In this document: positions 44,584-53,116 of the stretch, in pieces
Position numbering within the stretch: the first letter of the stretch is position 1
Layout: each line of letters opens with the position of its first letter
Made by a program: the position numbers and the translations under genes
The notes under the pieces: generated by a model
The model's database searches: none
What the model was told of the DNA's origin: nothing
What the model saw: only the letters and a program-made list of their open reading frames with translations
Assembly (NCBI RefSeq): GCF_000814025.1
Contig: NZ_JWLL01000003.1
Coordinates: 1-64,000, forward strand
DNA from: Tateyamaria sp. ANG-S1
GTDB taxonomy: Bacteria; Pseudomonadota; Alphaproteobacteria; Rhodobacterales; Rhodobacteraceae
Length of the DNA: 64,000 nucleotides
Direction of reading: 5' to 3'

Positions 44584-45501
44584 ATGACCGATTTATCAAA
44601 CGGTGCCGCGTGGATGGGTGGCACAATCATTCCTGTGCAAGACGCAGCAATTCCCGTGACCGACTGGGGCCTGACGCACGCCGATACGGTGTACGACGTG
44701 GTGCCCGTATGGCGCCGGGCGTTCTTTCGGCTGGACGACTATGTGGACCGTTTCATCGCGTCGCTGACCGCCGGACGTTATGACATAGATATGGATCGTG
44801 CTGACATCTGTTCGGCCCTTCACCAGATGGTGGCGGCCAGCGGCCTGCAAGATGCCTATGTCGCTATGGTTGCAGCACGTGGGCGCAATCCCGTCCAAGG
44901 CAGCCGTGACCCGCGTGATTGCACAAACCATTTTTACGCCTGGTGCGTTCCTTATGTTCACATCGTCAAGCCCGATATTGCGGCTCGGGGCACGTCTGTC
45001 TGGATCGCGAAATCGGTTCGCCGTATTCCGACCGACAGCGTGGACCCCAAGGTCAAGAACTACCACTGGGGCGACTTCACATCGGGCCTGTTCGAGGCCA
45101 AAGACAAGGGGTTTGAGACGACACTGCTGCTGGATCACGCGGACCACGTCACAGAGGGCCCGGGCTTTAACGTGTTTGCCGTCTTTGGCGATCGGGTCGT
45201 GACATCCGATCACGGTGTCTTGCACGGTATCACACGGCGCACGGTTCTTGAGATGTGTGCGGAGGCGGGCTTGCAGACAGAAACGCGCCTTCTCCCGCTC
45301 AGTGAATTCTGGCGCGCGGACGAGGTGTTCCTATCGACGTCCGGTGGCGGTGTTATCCCCGTCGCGCGTGTCGACGACCGGCACTTTTCCAACGGCACTG
45401 CCGGACCCGTCGCCACGGCCCTGCGGGCCAAGTACTTTGACTGGATCATGCGCGATATGCACCGGATACCGGTTCAATTTGAAACCGAAGACCAGACGTA
45501 G
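44584..45501 (+). CDS. Class IV aminotransferase (D-amino acid / branched-chain type)
   Basis: The 305-residue PLP enzyme has the lysine K158 in PKVKNYHWGD and the class IV phosphate-binding motif TEGPGFNVFAV. The sequence is intermediate between D-alanine aminotransferase and branched-chain enzymes; R-transaminases that act on amines share this fold. It is the last gene of the amine block and converges on phaR. Confidence 0.87.
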   Translation: MTDLSNGAAWMGGTIIPVQDAAIPVTDWGLTHADTVYDVVPVWRRAFFRLDDYVDRFIASLTAGRYDIDMDRADICSALHQMVAASGLQDAYVAMVAARGRNPVQGSRDPRDCTNHFYAWCVPYVHIVKPDIAARGTSVWIAKSVRRIPTDSVDPKVKNYHWGDFTSGLFEAKDKGFETTLLLDHADHVTEGPGFNVFAVFGDRVVTSDHGVLHGITRRTVLEMCAEAGLQTETRLLPLSEFWRADEVFLSTSGGGVIPVARVDDRHFSNGTAGPVATALRAKYFDWIMRDMHRIPVQFETEDQT

Positions 45502-45576
45502 TCACAGTGTCAGCCGCGCGTCGCTATGCCTACGCGACCCTTGTCCCGCGACGGGGCCCACCTGCAGGTTTTCCCT

Positions 45577-46134
45577 TCAAGACAACTTTGACAGCTTGTC
45601 CTGTAACTCGGCCAGCTGCTTTTTGATGGCGTCCAGATCCTCACCGCTGTCTTTCTCATCGGGATCAGGCTCAGGGCTTGAAGCCCCCCAACCGGTACCC
45701 AGCCCGCCTGTCATCGCTTTCATGAACGCTTCCTGCTGGGCCTGCATCATCTCGAAGCCGGGCATCTTGGCCATGGGGTTCATGGCATTCATGTTCTCCA
45801 TCACCTTGCTTTGACCGTCGCGCAGCATCTCGAACGAGGCTTGCAGGAACTGCGGCACCACGGACGCCCCACCGCCCATGTAGCTGCGCACCAGATCGTT
45901 CAGCACATCCACGGGCAACACACTCTCACCGCGGCTTTCATGCTCTGCAATGATTTGCAGCAGGTACTGCCGGGTCAGATCATCGCCGGTCTTGAGGTCA
46001 ACGATCTGCACCTCGCGTCCATCCCGGATAAAGCCCGAGATATCTTCGAGCGTGACATAGTCGCTTGTTTCCGTGTTGTAGAGCCGTCGGCTGGCATACC
46101 GCTTGATCAACAAGGGTGCTGGTTTTTCTGTCAC
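45577..46134 (-). CDS. phaR: Polyhydroxyalkanoate synthesis repressor PhaR
   Basis: A GTG at 46134 gives VTEKPAPLLIKRYASRRLYN and 185 residues. Residues about 8-70 form the PHB/PHA accumulation regulator DNA-binding domain (RRLYNTETSDYVTLEDI); the C-terminus is a coiled-coil (DAIKKQLAELQDKLSKL). PhaR represses phaP and itself and is released by PHA granules. A CTGC-N3-GCAG operator lies 25 bases upstream, consistent with autoregulation. Confidence 0.95.
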   Translation of the reverse strand: MTEKPAPLLIKRYASRRLYNTETSDYVTLEDISGFIRDGREVQIVDLKTGDDLTRQYLLQIIAEHESRGESVLPVDVLNDLVRSYMGGGASVVPQFLQASFEMLRDGQSKVMENMNAMNPMAKMPGFEMMQAQQEAFMKAMTGGLGTGWGASSPEPDPDEKDSGEDLDAIKKQLAELQDKLSKLS

Positions 46135-46158
46135 GTGCCTGATCTCCCCGATGCCGCG

Positions 46159-46173
46159 TGCTGCAACGCAGCT
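46159..46173 (-). promoter_or_regulatory. PhaR operator (TGCTGC-AAC-GCAGC) before phaR
   Basis: The sequence matches the CTGC-N3-GCAG palindrome reported as the PhaR target in Rhodobacter and Paracoccus. It lies 25-39 bases upstream of the phaR start codon, as expected for autorepression. Confidence 0.7.
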
Positions 46174-46235
46174 TAGGCGGGGTGTGGACAAAAAGAAAGG
46201 GTGTGTGCAGGCGCGGCAAATCAGAGGCAAAAGCG

Positions 46236-47150
46236 TCAATCACCATACGCACCAGTTTGCTCGGATAGGGACATAGCCAGAGCCTCGCGCGCAGGTGTAT
46301 CGCGGAAGTCAGGAAGGGTCGCGCGCAGCTTGCTGCCGTCGATCTGATGCGGGCGGTCCCATTGATAGCGCATCTCAAGCACCTCACGCATCAGAGGGGA
46401 CCACAGCGCTATGATCCGCACCGCCCACCATTGCAGGCGGGACACGCGCATCGGTTTGCCCATGACTTCCTCGACCATTGCGATCAATGCGTCGCCTGTC
46501 AGGGCATAGCCGCCAAAGCCGAACTCTTCGTACCCGTGAAACTCGAACCGCCGCTCGGCCAATGCCACCATCGCGCGGGCCATGTCTGGCAGATAGGCCC
46601 AAGCGTGCATCAGGGTGCGCGGACCGGGATATGTCAGCTCGCCCTGCCCCGCCTTGGGTGCGATGTAGCTTTCGAACTAGTTGCCCGAGGCTTCGGTGTC
46701 CAGAAAATCGCCGCCGCGCAGCACGATGGTGCGTACCCCGCTGTCGCGATACGCGCACTCCATACGGATGCGAATTATTCCCTTGCGGGTCTCGGCCGCC
46801 CAAGTGGTATCTTCGCGCAGTACCGGGGGCATGTCGCGCCCATAGTTGTAGATATTGCCCGGTATCATCACCGTGGCGTCCGCCGCGCGTGCCGCCGCGA
46901 TGACAGCTTCGGTAACCTTTGGCACGGTTTCACTCCACTCAGGGTACGGCGGATGGACCGCGTTAACGATCACCTGATGGTCGATACAGGCCGCCACGAC
47001 CGCAGCGGTATCGGTGGCGTCTACATCCAGGCACCCCGGGCCACGCAATTCACGCCCGGCGCGTGTGACCTGCCAACCAGCGTCGGCAAAGGCGTTTACG
47101 GCTGCGCGTCCAAATCGCCCTTTCGCACCCAAAACAATGACTGATGACAT
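46236..47150 (-). pseudogene. NAD-dependent epimerase/dehydratase-like gene broken by one in-frame amber codon
   Basis: One continuous frame of 304 codons runs from the ATG at 47150 to the stop at 46236, except for TAG at 46677-46679 (codon 158). The N-terminal part has a Rossmann motif VIVLGAKGRFGRAA; the part after the stop (YPGPRTLMHAWAYLPDMARAM) continues the SDR/epimerase family without a gap. The residue lost (between SGN and FES) is probably Trp, TGG to TAG. A single substitution or sequencing error would explain it. The LysR gene is divergent. Confidence 0.85.
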
Positions 47151-47196
47151 GAAGCAGACCTCCTTATGCGTTTGATCTGCCCTCTATCTAAGATCC

Positions 47197-47247
47197 TCAA
47201 TTTCGAATATCATTCGGCATAATTCGAAATAAAACATACGAAATTGA
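47197..47247. promoter_or_regulatory. Inverted TTCGAA-type repeats, candidate LysR operator
   Basis: Between the divergent epimerase and LysR genes lie TCAATTTCGAAT (47197-47208), AATTCGAAAT (47221-47230) and CGAAATTGA (47239-47247). They form overlapping inverted repeats of the kind bound by LysR regulators, close to the LysR start at 47252. Confidence 0.55.
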
Positions 47248-47251
47248 ATAG

Positions 47252-48127
47252 ATGTCTCAGCCTGACTGGTCCCAAATCCAATCCTTTGCCGCCGTTGCCG
47301 AACATGGATCGCTGTCGGCAGCCGCACGTGCACAGAACAGCAGCCAGCCAACGCTAAGCCGGCATATCGCACAGCTTGAGGCAACCTTGGGAACACGACT
47401 GTTCGATCGGTCGCGTGGCGGTATGGTCCTAACGGATGACGGCGCTGATCTGCTGGTTCATGCAACAGCCATGGCAGACGCGGCGGCGCGATTTGACACC
47501 ACGCGCGACGCGCGCGGTTCTGACATCGCAGGCACGGTGCGTCTGACGGCCAGCCATGTGGTGGCCAATTTCATCCTCCCGCCGATCCTGCGCGATCTAC
47601 ATCGCGCCTATCCCGGAATTGAGATTGAGCTGATCGCGTCGGACACGACCGAGAACCTGCTCCGGCGCGAGGCAGATATTGCCTTGCGCATGTACCGCCC
47701 GACACAGCCGGACGTCATCACACGGCACATCACCGATCTGCCGCTCGGCGCCTATGCGGCACCCAGCTACATCGCGCGTCATGGAGCGCCAGAAACGCTG
47801 CATGATTTACAGCACCACACGATCATCGGCTATGACCGCAGCACCTTGATCATTGATGGGTTTGCAGCGCGTGGCCTGGACGTCGGGCGGGATTTCTTTG
47901 CCTTTCGCAGTGATGATCAGGTCTTGTGCTGGCACATGGTCATCGCGGGCTACGGGATTGGATTTACCCAACAACGGGTCGGGGATGCGGACAAGCGTGT
48001 CGTTCGTGTGTCCAGAGACGAGGATGCAGGCAGTATGCCGCTGTGGCTCACAGCGCATCCTGATCTCAGGCGTATCCCTCGCGTGCGCCGTGTCTTTGAT
48101 TGGTTGGCGCGGGCGCTGTCAGCGTAG
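47252..48127 (+). CDS. LysR-family transcriptional regulator
   Basis: The 291-residue protein has an N-terminal winged helix (AVAEHGSLSAAARAQNSSQP, TLSRHIAQLEATLG) and a C-terminal effector-binding domain. It is divergent from the broken epimerase gene and separated by inverted-repeat operators, so it most likely regulates that gene and itself. The effector is unknown. It overlaps the NUDIX gene tail by nine bases. Confidence 0.9.
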   Translation: MSQPDWSQIQSFAAVAEHGSLSAAARAQNSSQPTLSRHIAQLEATLGTRLFDRSRGGMVLTDDGADLLVHATAMADAAARFDTTRDARGSDIAGTVRLTASHVVANFILPPILRDLHRAYPGIEIELIASDTTENLLRREADIALRMYRPTQPDVITRHITDLPLGAYAAPSYIARHGAPETLHDLQHHTIIGYDRSTLIIDGFAARGLDVGRDFFAFRSDDQVLCWHMVIAGYGIGFTQQRVGDADKRVVRVSRDEDAGSMPLWLTAHPDLRRIPRVRRVFDWLARALSA

Positions 48128-48529
48128 GCCTGCGTGCCGCTCAATCATCCCGAGGACCGGCAAAAACAACGGGTGCAACGACTTTCGCGCACGGGGCAGA
48201 TCCGCCCAAAAGACATCAAACACAAGGCCCGCTTCGGGCCCACCGCCTGTCGGCGCATGTCGCCATGCCTCCAACGTTCCGGTCGGCGCGTCCGCCATGA
48301 ATACGTGCCATATCGCGGATGGCGAGGGGCAGATCCAAGTACCGAGCATGGGCAGCGGACGGGTCAGAGACAGGCCAACCTCTTCGAATACTTCGCGTCT
48401 TGCGGCTGCCTGTGTGGTTTCACCCGGTTCAACTGTACCTTTAGGAAGCTGAACCCCAGCAAGCGGGTGGCGAAACAGCAAGATTGCATCGCCACGGCGG
48501 ACAAAGACAACGGACTTATTGACCTTCAT
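48119..48529 (-). CDS. NUDIX hydrolase
   Basis: The start MKVNKSVVFVRRGDA at 48529 (two other ATGs upstream are possible) gives 136 residues. The NUDIX box G-x5-E-x7-REVFEEVGL is intact. The substrate, often a nucleoside diphosphate derivative or oxidised nucleotide, is not evident. The gene's last nine bases overlap the convergent LysR gene. Confidence 0.85.
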   Translation of the reverse strand: MKVNKSVVFVRRGDAILLFRHPLAGVQLPKGTVEPGETTQAAARREVFEEVGLSLTRPLPMLGTWICPSPSAIWHVFMADAPTGTLEAWRHAPTGGGPEAGLVFDVFWADLPRARKSLHPLFLPVLGMIERHAGLR

Positions 48530-48565
48530 GCTTTGAACCATAAGCATCACGATCACTGGGACGCG

Positions 48566-48600
48566 AAAAGAAAAAGGCGGGCCAAGTGTGGCCCGCCATA
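48566..48600 (-). terminator. Intrinsic terminator of the phasin gene
   Basis: On the minus strand GGCGGGCCA-CACT-TGGCCCGCC is followed by TTTTTCTTTT. It lies about 50 bases after the phaP stop and is a standard rho-independent terminator. Confidence 0.88.
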
Positions 48601-48651
48601 GTCACCGCGCCTGTCAGGGAGGAAAGCTGGCGCGATATATCCGTGTGCGAC

Positions 48652-49101
48652 TTACTTAGCAGCAGCAGCTTTCTTGGCCGCGGCGGTCATGTCGCCTGTG
48701 GCTTTCTTGACGGCTGCTTGCGCGTCTTCGCTCATGTCCTTGCCTGCGGCCATCATCAGCTCGACGGTGTCCATCTGCACTTTCTTGGCAACTTCAGCGA
48801 AGGCGGCCATGTGCTCGGCTGTCACTTCAGCATAGGCCGATGCGAAGTCGGTCATGGCTTTGGCGTAGTCGGCAGGCTCTGCCTTGGCTTTGGACATGTC
48901 GCCCAGTTTTGCCAGTGTCTCTTTAGTCCACTTCGAGGAGATCTCGGTCGACTTTTCAGCCGCGTCGATTGCCACGTGGCTCAATTTTTCGTTCAGCGTG
49001 GTTGCTGTTTTGAATGCGTCTTCCATGGCCGCTGTGTCGACGGGGAATGCACCCATCATGTCTTTGAACATCGCGGTCATGTCTTGTGCTTGCTTAGCCA
49101 T
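48652..49101 (-). CDS. phaP: Phasin (PHA granule-associated protein)
   Basis: The ATG at 49101 gives MAKQAQDMTAMFKDMMGAF and 149 residues, all amphipathic helix, ending in an Ala/Lys-rich tail (TGDMTAAAKKAAAAK). This fits the small phasins that coat PHA granules. Two CTGC-N3-GCAG operators upstream show control by PhaR. It follows phaC on the same strand but has its own promoter region. Confidence 0.92.
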   Translation of the reverse strand: MAKQAQDMTAMFKDMMGAFPVDTAAMEDAFKTATTLNEKLSHVAIDAAEKSTEISSKWTKETLAKLGDMSKAKAEPADYAKAMTDFASAYAEVTAEHMAAFAEVAKKVQMDTVELMMAAGKDMSEDAQAAVKKATGDMTAAAKKAAAAK

Positions 49102-49165
49102 TGTCTTCGATCCTTTTGCGCCCTCCGGGTCATCCCGGCGTTTCTGCGTCTGCAAAAAATATACA

Positions 49166-49180
49166 TGCTGCACCGCAGCA
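49166..49180 (-). promoter_or_regulatory. PhaR operator 1 upstream of phaP (TGCTGC-ACC-GCAGCA)
   Basis: A perfect palindrome of the CTGC-N3-GCAG type lies 65 bases upstream of the phasin start. It is centred 27 bp from operator 2, suggesting cooperative binding. Confidence 0.75.
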
Positions 49181-49189
49181 AATCAAGGT

Positions 49190-49210
49190 TTTTGCTGCGA
49201 TGCAGCAAAA
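49190..49210 (-). promoter_or_regulatory. PhaR operator 2 upstream of phaP (TTTTGCTGC-GAT-GCAGCAAAA)
   Basis: A 9-bp perfect inverted repeat around a 3-base centre, between the phaC stop and the phaP start. It contains the full CTGC-N3-GCAG PhaR core. Confidence 0.78.
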
Positions 49211-49241
49211 GAAATTTCCCTTGCGGAAAGGATCAGGGAAT

Positions 49242-51047
49242 TCAGGGCCTTGCCTTGACCGTCACGTAGGTTCCGGGCGCATCTTCCAGCACGGGGTGGG
49301 CAGAATCACCCGGCTCGCGGGCCTTGACCATGGCCCCGCCCCGCTTTTTCAACCAAGCGCCCCAGCGCGGCCACCACGACCCTTCGTTGAAGTCCCCACT
49401 CGCCTGCCACTCTTTGTAATCCAGGGTAAGATCCGGGTTCGTATAGTGTCCGTACTTGTTCTTGCTGGGCGGGTTCACGATGCCCGCGATGTGACCAGAT
49501 TGGGTCATGATGAACGTCTTGTCCTTCGATCCCATCTGCTGAATGCCACGGTAGCTGTCTTTCCATGGCGCGATATGGTCCGTCTCACACGCGATGGCGC
49601 AGAGCGGAACGTCGATGTCCGACAGTTTCAGCGTGTGGCCGAGCAGGTCAAAGCCGCCCTCGGCCAATTCATTGCGCTGGCACAGACCCCGCAGATATTG
49701 CATGGCCATCTTCTCAGGCAGGTTCGCCCCGTCCCCGTTCCAATAGAGCAGGTCAAAGGCCGGTGGCGTCTCTCCCATCATGTAGCTCTTGATGGCGGGC
49801 GTGTAGACGAGGTCGTTTGAACGCAGGAAGGTGAATGTCCGCGCCATGATGATCGACGGCAGGATACCCTTGTCCGCGCACTCCGCCTCAATCCCGTCGA
49901 TGAAGTCATCCGTCAGGAACGGCGTGAACTCGCCCTGATCACTGAAATCCGTGAGCGCAGTGAAGAAGGTGGCGGACTTGATCGACTTGTCCTTGCGCTG
50001 CTTGAGCAGGCTCAGGGTAAGCGACAGCGTGGTGCCTGCGATGCAGTAGCCAATGGCGTTGACCTGATTTTGGCCGGTAATCGCCTTGGCCTCCCGGATC
50101 GCGGCCAGGTATCCGTCCTCGACATAATCCTCCAGGCCCACACCGGCATAGGTGGCATCCGGGTTCACCCATGACACGACAAACAGGGTATGCCCCTGCT
50201 CAACGATCCACTTCACAAGGCTGTTCTGCTGTTTGAGATCGAGAATGTAGAATTTGTTGATCCACGGTGGGAATAGAACGACCGGAGTCTTGTGCACCTT
50301 TTCAGTCGTGGGCGTGTACTGGATCAGTTCCAGCATACGGTTTCGATAGATCACCTTGCCGGGCGTGGTGGCAATGTTGCCGCCTAACTCGAACGCCTTG
50401 TCGTCGGCAAGCTTTACGATCAGCTCACCATTATTGGCTTCAAGGTCCGAAATCAGGTTCTCGAGCCCGTCGATCAGGCTTTGCCCTTCAGTCGCGACCG
50501 CCTTTTCCAGCGCATCGGGGTTGGTGGCGAGGAAGTTGGTCGGCGCCATCATGTCGACGATCTGACGCGAGAAGTACGCAAGGCGCTGCTTCTCGATCGG
50601 GTCCATGTCTGACACGTCCTCGACCGCTTGCGCGATCGCGTCCGCGTTTATCAGGTACTGCTGCTTGACGTAGTTGAAATAGGGGTGCGTGTCCCAGAGC
50701 GGGTTGGCAAAGCGACGGTCTTTCGGTCCGGGGTTCGCCGGGGCCTGTAACTTGCCTTGGGCCAGTGCCTGCTGCGCTTCCACGAAATGGGTCACGGATT
50801 TCGACCAGAATTGCAACTGGTGTTCCAGCACCTTGGCCGGATCGCGAAAGGCTTCGGTCCAATAGGCTGTCGCAGCCTTTTGAAACAGCTCCTGATTCGG
50901 TCCATCGAGCGCCGCGTTATGCGTGCTGCGGTGCGTCAAAACCTGGGTGAGTCGCTGTGTCAGCTCCTCGACCTTTCGGAGATTTGTGTTCAATTTATCG
51001 AGGTTTTCGCCTGTGACAGCACCATCGGTAGTGTCCTTGGTTGTCAT
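49242..51047 (-). CDS. phaC: Class I polyhydroxyalkanoate synthase
   Basis: The ATG at 51047 (MTTKDTTDGAVTGENLDKLN) follows GGGGAAGACG; the 601-residue length is standard for class I. The lipase-like box is GYCIAG with the nucleophile C335; the partner Asp is in CETDHIAPW and His in SGHIAGIVNPP. It polymerises (R)-3-hydroxyacyl-CoA into PHA on granules. It is divergent from phaZ across 148 bases and is followed by phaP. Confidence 0.97.
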   Translation of the reverse strand: MTTKDTTDGAVTGENLDKLNTNLRKVEELTQRLTQVLTHRSTHNAALDGPNQELFQKAATAYWTEAFRDPAKVLEHQLQFWSKSVTHFVEAQQALAQGKLQAPANPGPKDRRFANPLWDTHPYFNYVKQQYLINADAIAQAVEDVSDMDPIEKQRLAYFSRQIVDMMAPTNFLATNPDALEKAVATEGQSLIDGLENLISDLEANNGELIVKLADDKAFELGGNIATTPGKVIYRNRMLELIQYTPTTEKVHKTPVVLFPPWINKFYILDLKQQNSLVKWIVEQGHTLFVVSWVNPDATYAGVGLEDYVEDGYLAAIREAKAITGQNQVNAIGYCIAGTTLSLTLSLLKQRKDKSIKSATFFTALTDFSDQGEFTPFLTDDFIDGIEAECADKGILPSIIMARTFTFLRSNDLVYTPAIKSYMMGETPPAFDLLYWNGDGANLPEKMAMQYLRGLCQRNELAEGGFDLLGHTLKLSDIDVPLCAIACETDHIAPWKDSYRGIQQMGSKDKTFIMTQSGHIAGIVNPPSKNKYGHYTNPDLTLDYKEWQASGDFNEGSWWPRWGAWLKKRGGAMVKAREPGDSAHPVLEDAPGTYVTVKARP

Positions 51048-51068
51048 GTTAACGTCTTCCCCGTAGTC

Positions 51069-51086
51069 TTTGCACGTGCAGCAAAA
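51069..51086. promoter_or_regulatory. Degenerate PhaR-like site between phaC and phaZ
   Basis: TTTGCACGTGCAGCAAAA keeps one full half-site of the phaP operator 2 (TGCAGCAAAA) and a partial second half. It lies 23-40 bases upstream of the phaC start, in the shared promoter region. Confidence 0.4.
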
Positions 51087-51195
51087 GCGCGTGCGCGTGG
51101 TAGTTGTACATGTATGGTCGCATGTTTCAGGGGGCAAAGCGACAAACCGTCCAACGCGGGAGTGCGTACCCGCCCCTAGAGTGAAGGAGAGCGCC

Positions 51196-52470
51196 ATGCG
51201 CTACATGATGAGCTACGATCTCATGGAAACGGTTCGCAACACGAACCAGTGGCTGGGTGCGACCGCCCGCGCCATCGGCGCCTACCCCGCCTTCGCCGCC
51301 CTGCCCAACCCGGCCCTTCAGATGATGTCGGCCTGGGGCGAGGTCACGGAACGCACATTCGAACGTATGGTGGCCAAGCCTGACTGGGGCATCCGCACCT
51401 TCACCTGCGAGGACGGCCGCGACCATCTGGTGAATATAGAAAAGGTCGTAGAGCGTTCGTTTGGCGACCTCATCCACTTCAACGTGTCAGGCCGCAAGAC
51501 ACAGCCCCGCAAGATCCTGCTGGTGGCACCGATGTCTGGCCACTACGCGACCCTCCTCCGCTCGACCGTCAAATCGCTGCTCGTCAATTGCGAGGTCTAC
51601 ATCACGGACTGGCACAATGCGCGTGACATCCCGGTCAGCGCCGGGAAGTTCGATGTGGAGGACTACACGCTCTACCTCGTGGACTTTATGCGCGAGCTTG
51701 GGCCAGACACCCATGTGATTGCCGTGTGCCAACCGGCACCTCTGACATTGGCAGCGACCGCGTACCTGGCGGAAGAAGACCCCAAGGCGCAGCCGGCGTC
51801 GCTGACCCTAATCGGCGGTCCCATCGACCCCGATGCGACCCCCACGGACGTGACCGACTTTGGCCGCCGCGTCACCATGGGCCAACTTGAGGAGATGATG
51901 ATCCAGCGGGTCGGCTTCAAGTATCCAGGCGTCGGGCGCATGGTCTATCCGGGCCTGTTGCAACTCGCGTCCTTCATGTCGATGAACGCCGAGAAGCATT
52001 CAAAAGCCTTTACCGACCAGATCGGTCGCGCCGCGCGTGGCGAGGCGAGCGATCATGACAAGCACAACCGCTTTTATGACGAATACCTGGCGGTCATGGA
52101 CATGACGGCAGAATTCTATTTGTCGACGGTCGAACGCATCTTCAAACGCGGCGAGATCGCCAAGAACATCTTTACCGTGAATGGCAAACAGGTCGACATC
52201 GGCAAGATCACGACCGTTGCGGTAAAAACGGTCGAAGGAGCGAATGACGATATCTCGGCCCCCGGGCAATGCGTGGCGGCACTTGATCTTTGCACTGGCC
52301 TGCCGAACGAGAAAAAGGCAAGCCATGTTGAGCCCGGCGCAGGCCACTATGGTATTTTCGCGGGCAAAAGCTGGCGGAACAACATCCGCCCCCTTGTGTT
52401 GGACTTCATCGACGCCAATTCGCCGCCACCTCCGGGTAAGAAGGCCGCGAACAAGAACCAGGCGGCCTGA
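51196..52470 (+). CDS. phaZ: Intracellular polyhydroxyalkanoate depolymerase
   Basis: The ATG at 51196 follows GAAGGAGAGCGCC. The 424-residue protein has VLVAPMSGHYATLLRST-type sequence (LLVAPMSGHYA) and the nucleophile C178 in IAVCQPAPL, as in PhaZ of the Cupriavidus type, with the terminal His in EPGAGHYGIF. It mobilises stored PHA. The phaC/phaZ divergent pair is typical of Rhodobacterales. Confidence 0.95.
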   Translation: MRYMMSYDLMETVRNTNQWLGATARAIGAYPAFAALPNPALQMMSAWGEVTERTFERMVAKPDWGIRTFTCEDGRDHLVNIEKVVERSFGDLIHFNVSGRKTQPRKILLVAPMSGHYATLLRSTVKSLLVNCEVYITDWHNARDIPVSAGKFDVEDYTLYLVDFMRELGPDTHVIAVCQPAPLTLAATAYLAEEDPKAQPASLTLIGGPIDPDATPTDVTDFGRRVTMGQLEEMMIQRVGFKYPGVGRMVYPGLLQLASFMSMNAEKHSKAFTDQIGRAARGEASDHDKHNRFYDEYLAVMDMTAEFYLSTVERIFKRGEIAKNIFTVNGKQVDIGKITTVAVKTVEGANDDISAPGQCVAALDLCTGLPNEKKASHVEPGAGHYGIFAGKSWRNNIRPLVLDFIDANSPPPPGKKAANKNQAA

Positions 52471-52475
52471 TCGGC

Positions 52476-53057
52476 ATGGCAGGCGTGGATCTCTCCTTCG
52501 CCTGCGATTGTGGAACTCTGCGGGGTACTCTTTCGGGTGTGTCCCCATCAAACGGCACCCGCGCCGAATGCTTCTGTCACGACTGCCGCGCGGCAGAGTT
52601 GTATGCGGGTCAACCCGACCCCGCACCGGGCGCCGTGCAGGTCTATCAAACAGTGCCAGACCGCGTGCGATTTGATGCGGGTGAGGATCAGCTCGCCGTC
52701 TTCTCGCTGTCAGAAAAAGGGCTTCTGCGCTGGCGGGCCCGCTGCTGCGGGGCGCTGCTGTTCAACACGGCACGCAGCCCCAAGCTTGCATTTGCGTCCT
52801 TCCGCACCGACCGGCTGGCAGACGACGCGCCACTTGGTCCGATAAAAGCGCGCGCCTTTATCCGCAAACCCAATGGCAAACGGGGACACGAAGGCGGGTT
52901 TAAATTCCTCGCTGGTCTTGTCGGGCGCGTGTTGCCAAGGTTGCTGACAGGGCGGTGGAAACAAACGCCGTTCTTTACTCCGGACGGCACCCCCACGCGC
53001 GACATACACGTCGTACCCGAGGCAGAGCGATCGCCCCTTTATCCGTCCAAGCCTTGA
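52476..53057 (+). CDS. DUF6151 (GFA-like) family protein
   Basis: The 193-residue protein starts MAGVDLSFACDCGTLRGTL and has several cysteine pairs (CDCGTLRG, CFCHDCRAAE, RCCGALLFN) in the zinc-binding pattern of GFA-fold proteins; it matches DUF6151. It follows phaZ by five bases, so it is probably co-transcribed. Function unknown. Confidence 0.7.
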   Translation: MAGVDLSFACDCGTLRGTLSGVSPSNGTRAECFCHDCRAAELYAGQPDPAPGAVQVYQTVPDRVRFDAGEDQLAVFSLSEKGLLRWRARCCGALLFNTARSPKLAFASFRTDRLADDAPLGPIKARAFIRKPNGKRGHEGGFKFLAGLVGRVLPRLLTGRWKQTPFFTPDGTPTRDIHVVPEAERSPLYPSKP

Positions 53058-53116
53058 CGCAACGCAGTCATCTGCGGCTAAATTCCCGTTATTGGTTAAT
53101 GTGATTGAGGCCCGAT

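Noticed and set aside
46677-46679. Two separate genes on either side of the TAG
   Set aside because: Both parts are in the same frame and continue one family without gap, and the downstream ATG at 46610 has no ribosome binding site and would lack the Rossmann fold.
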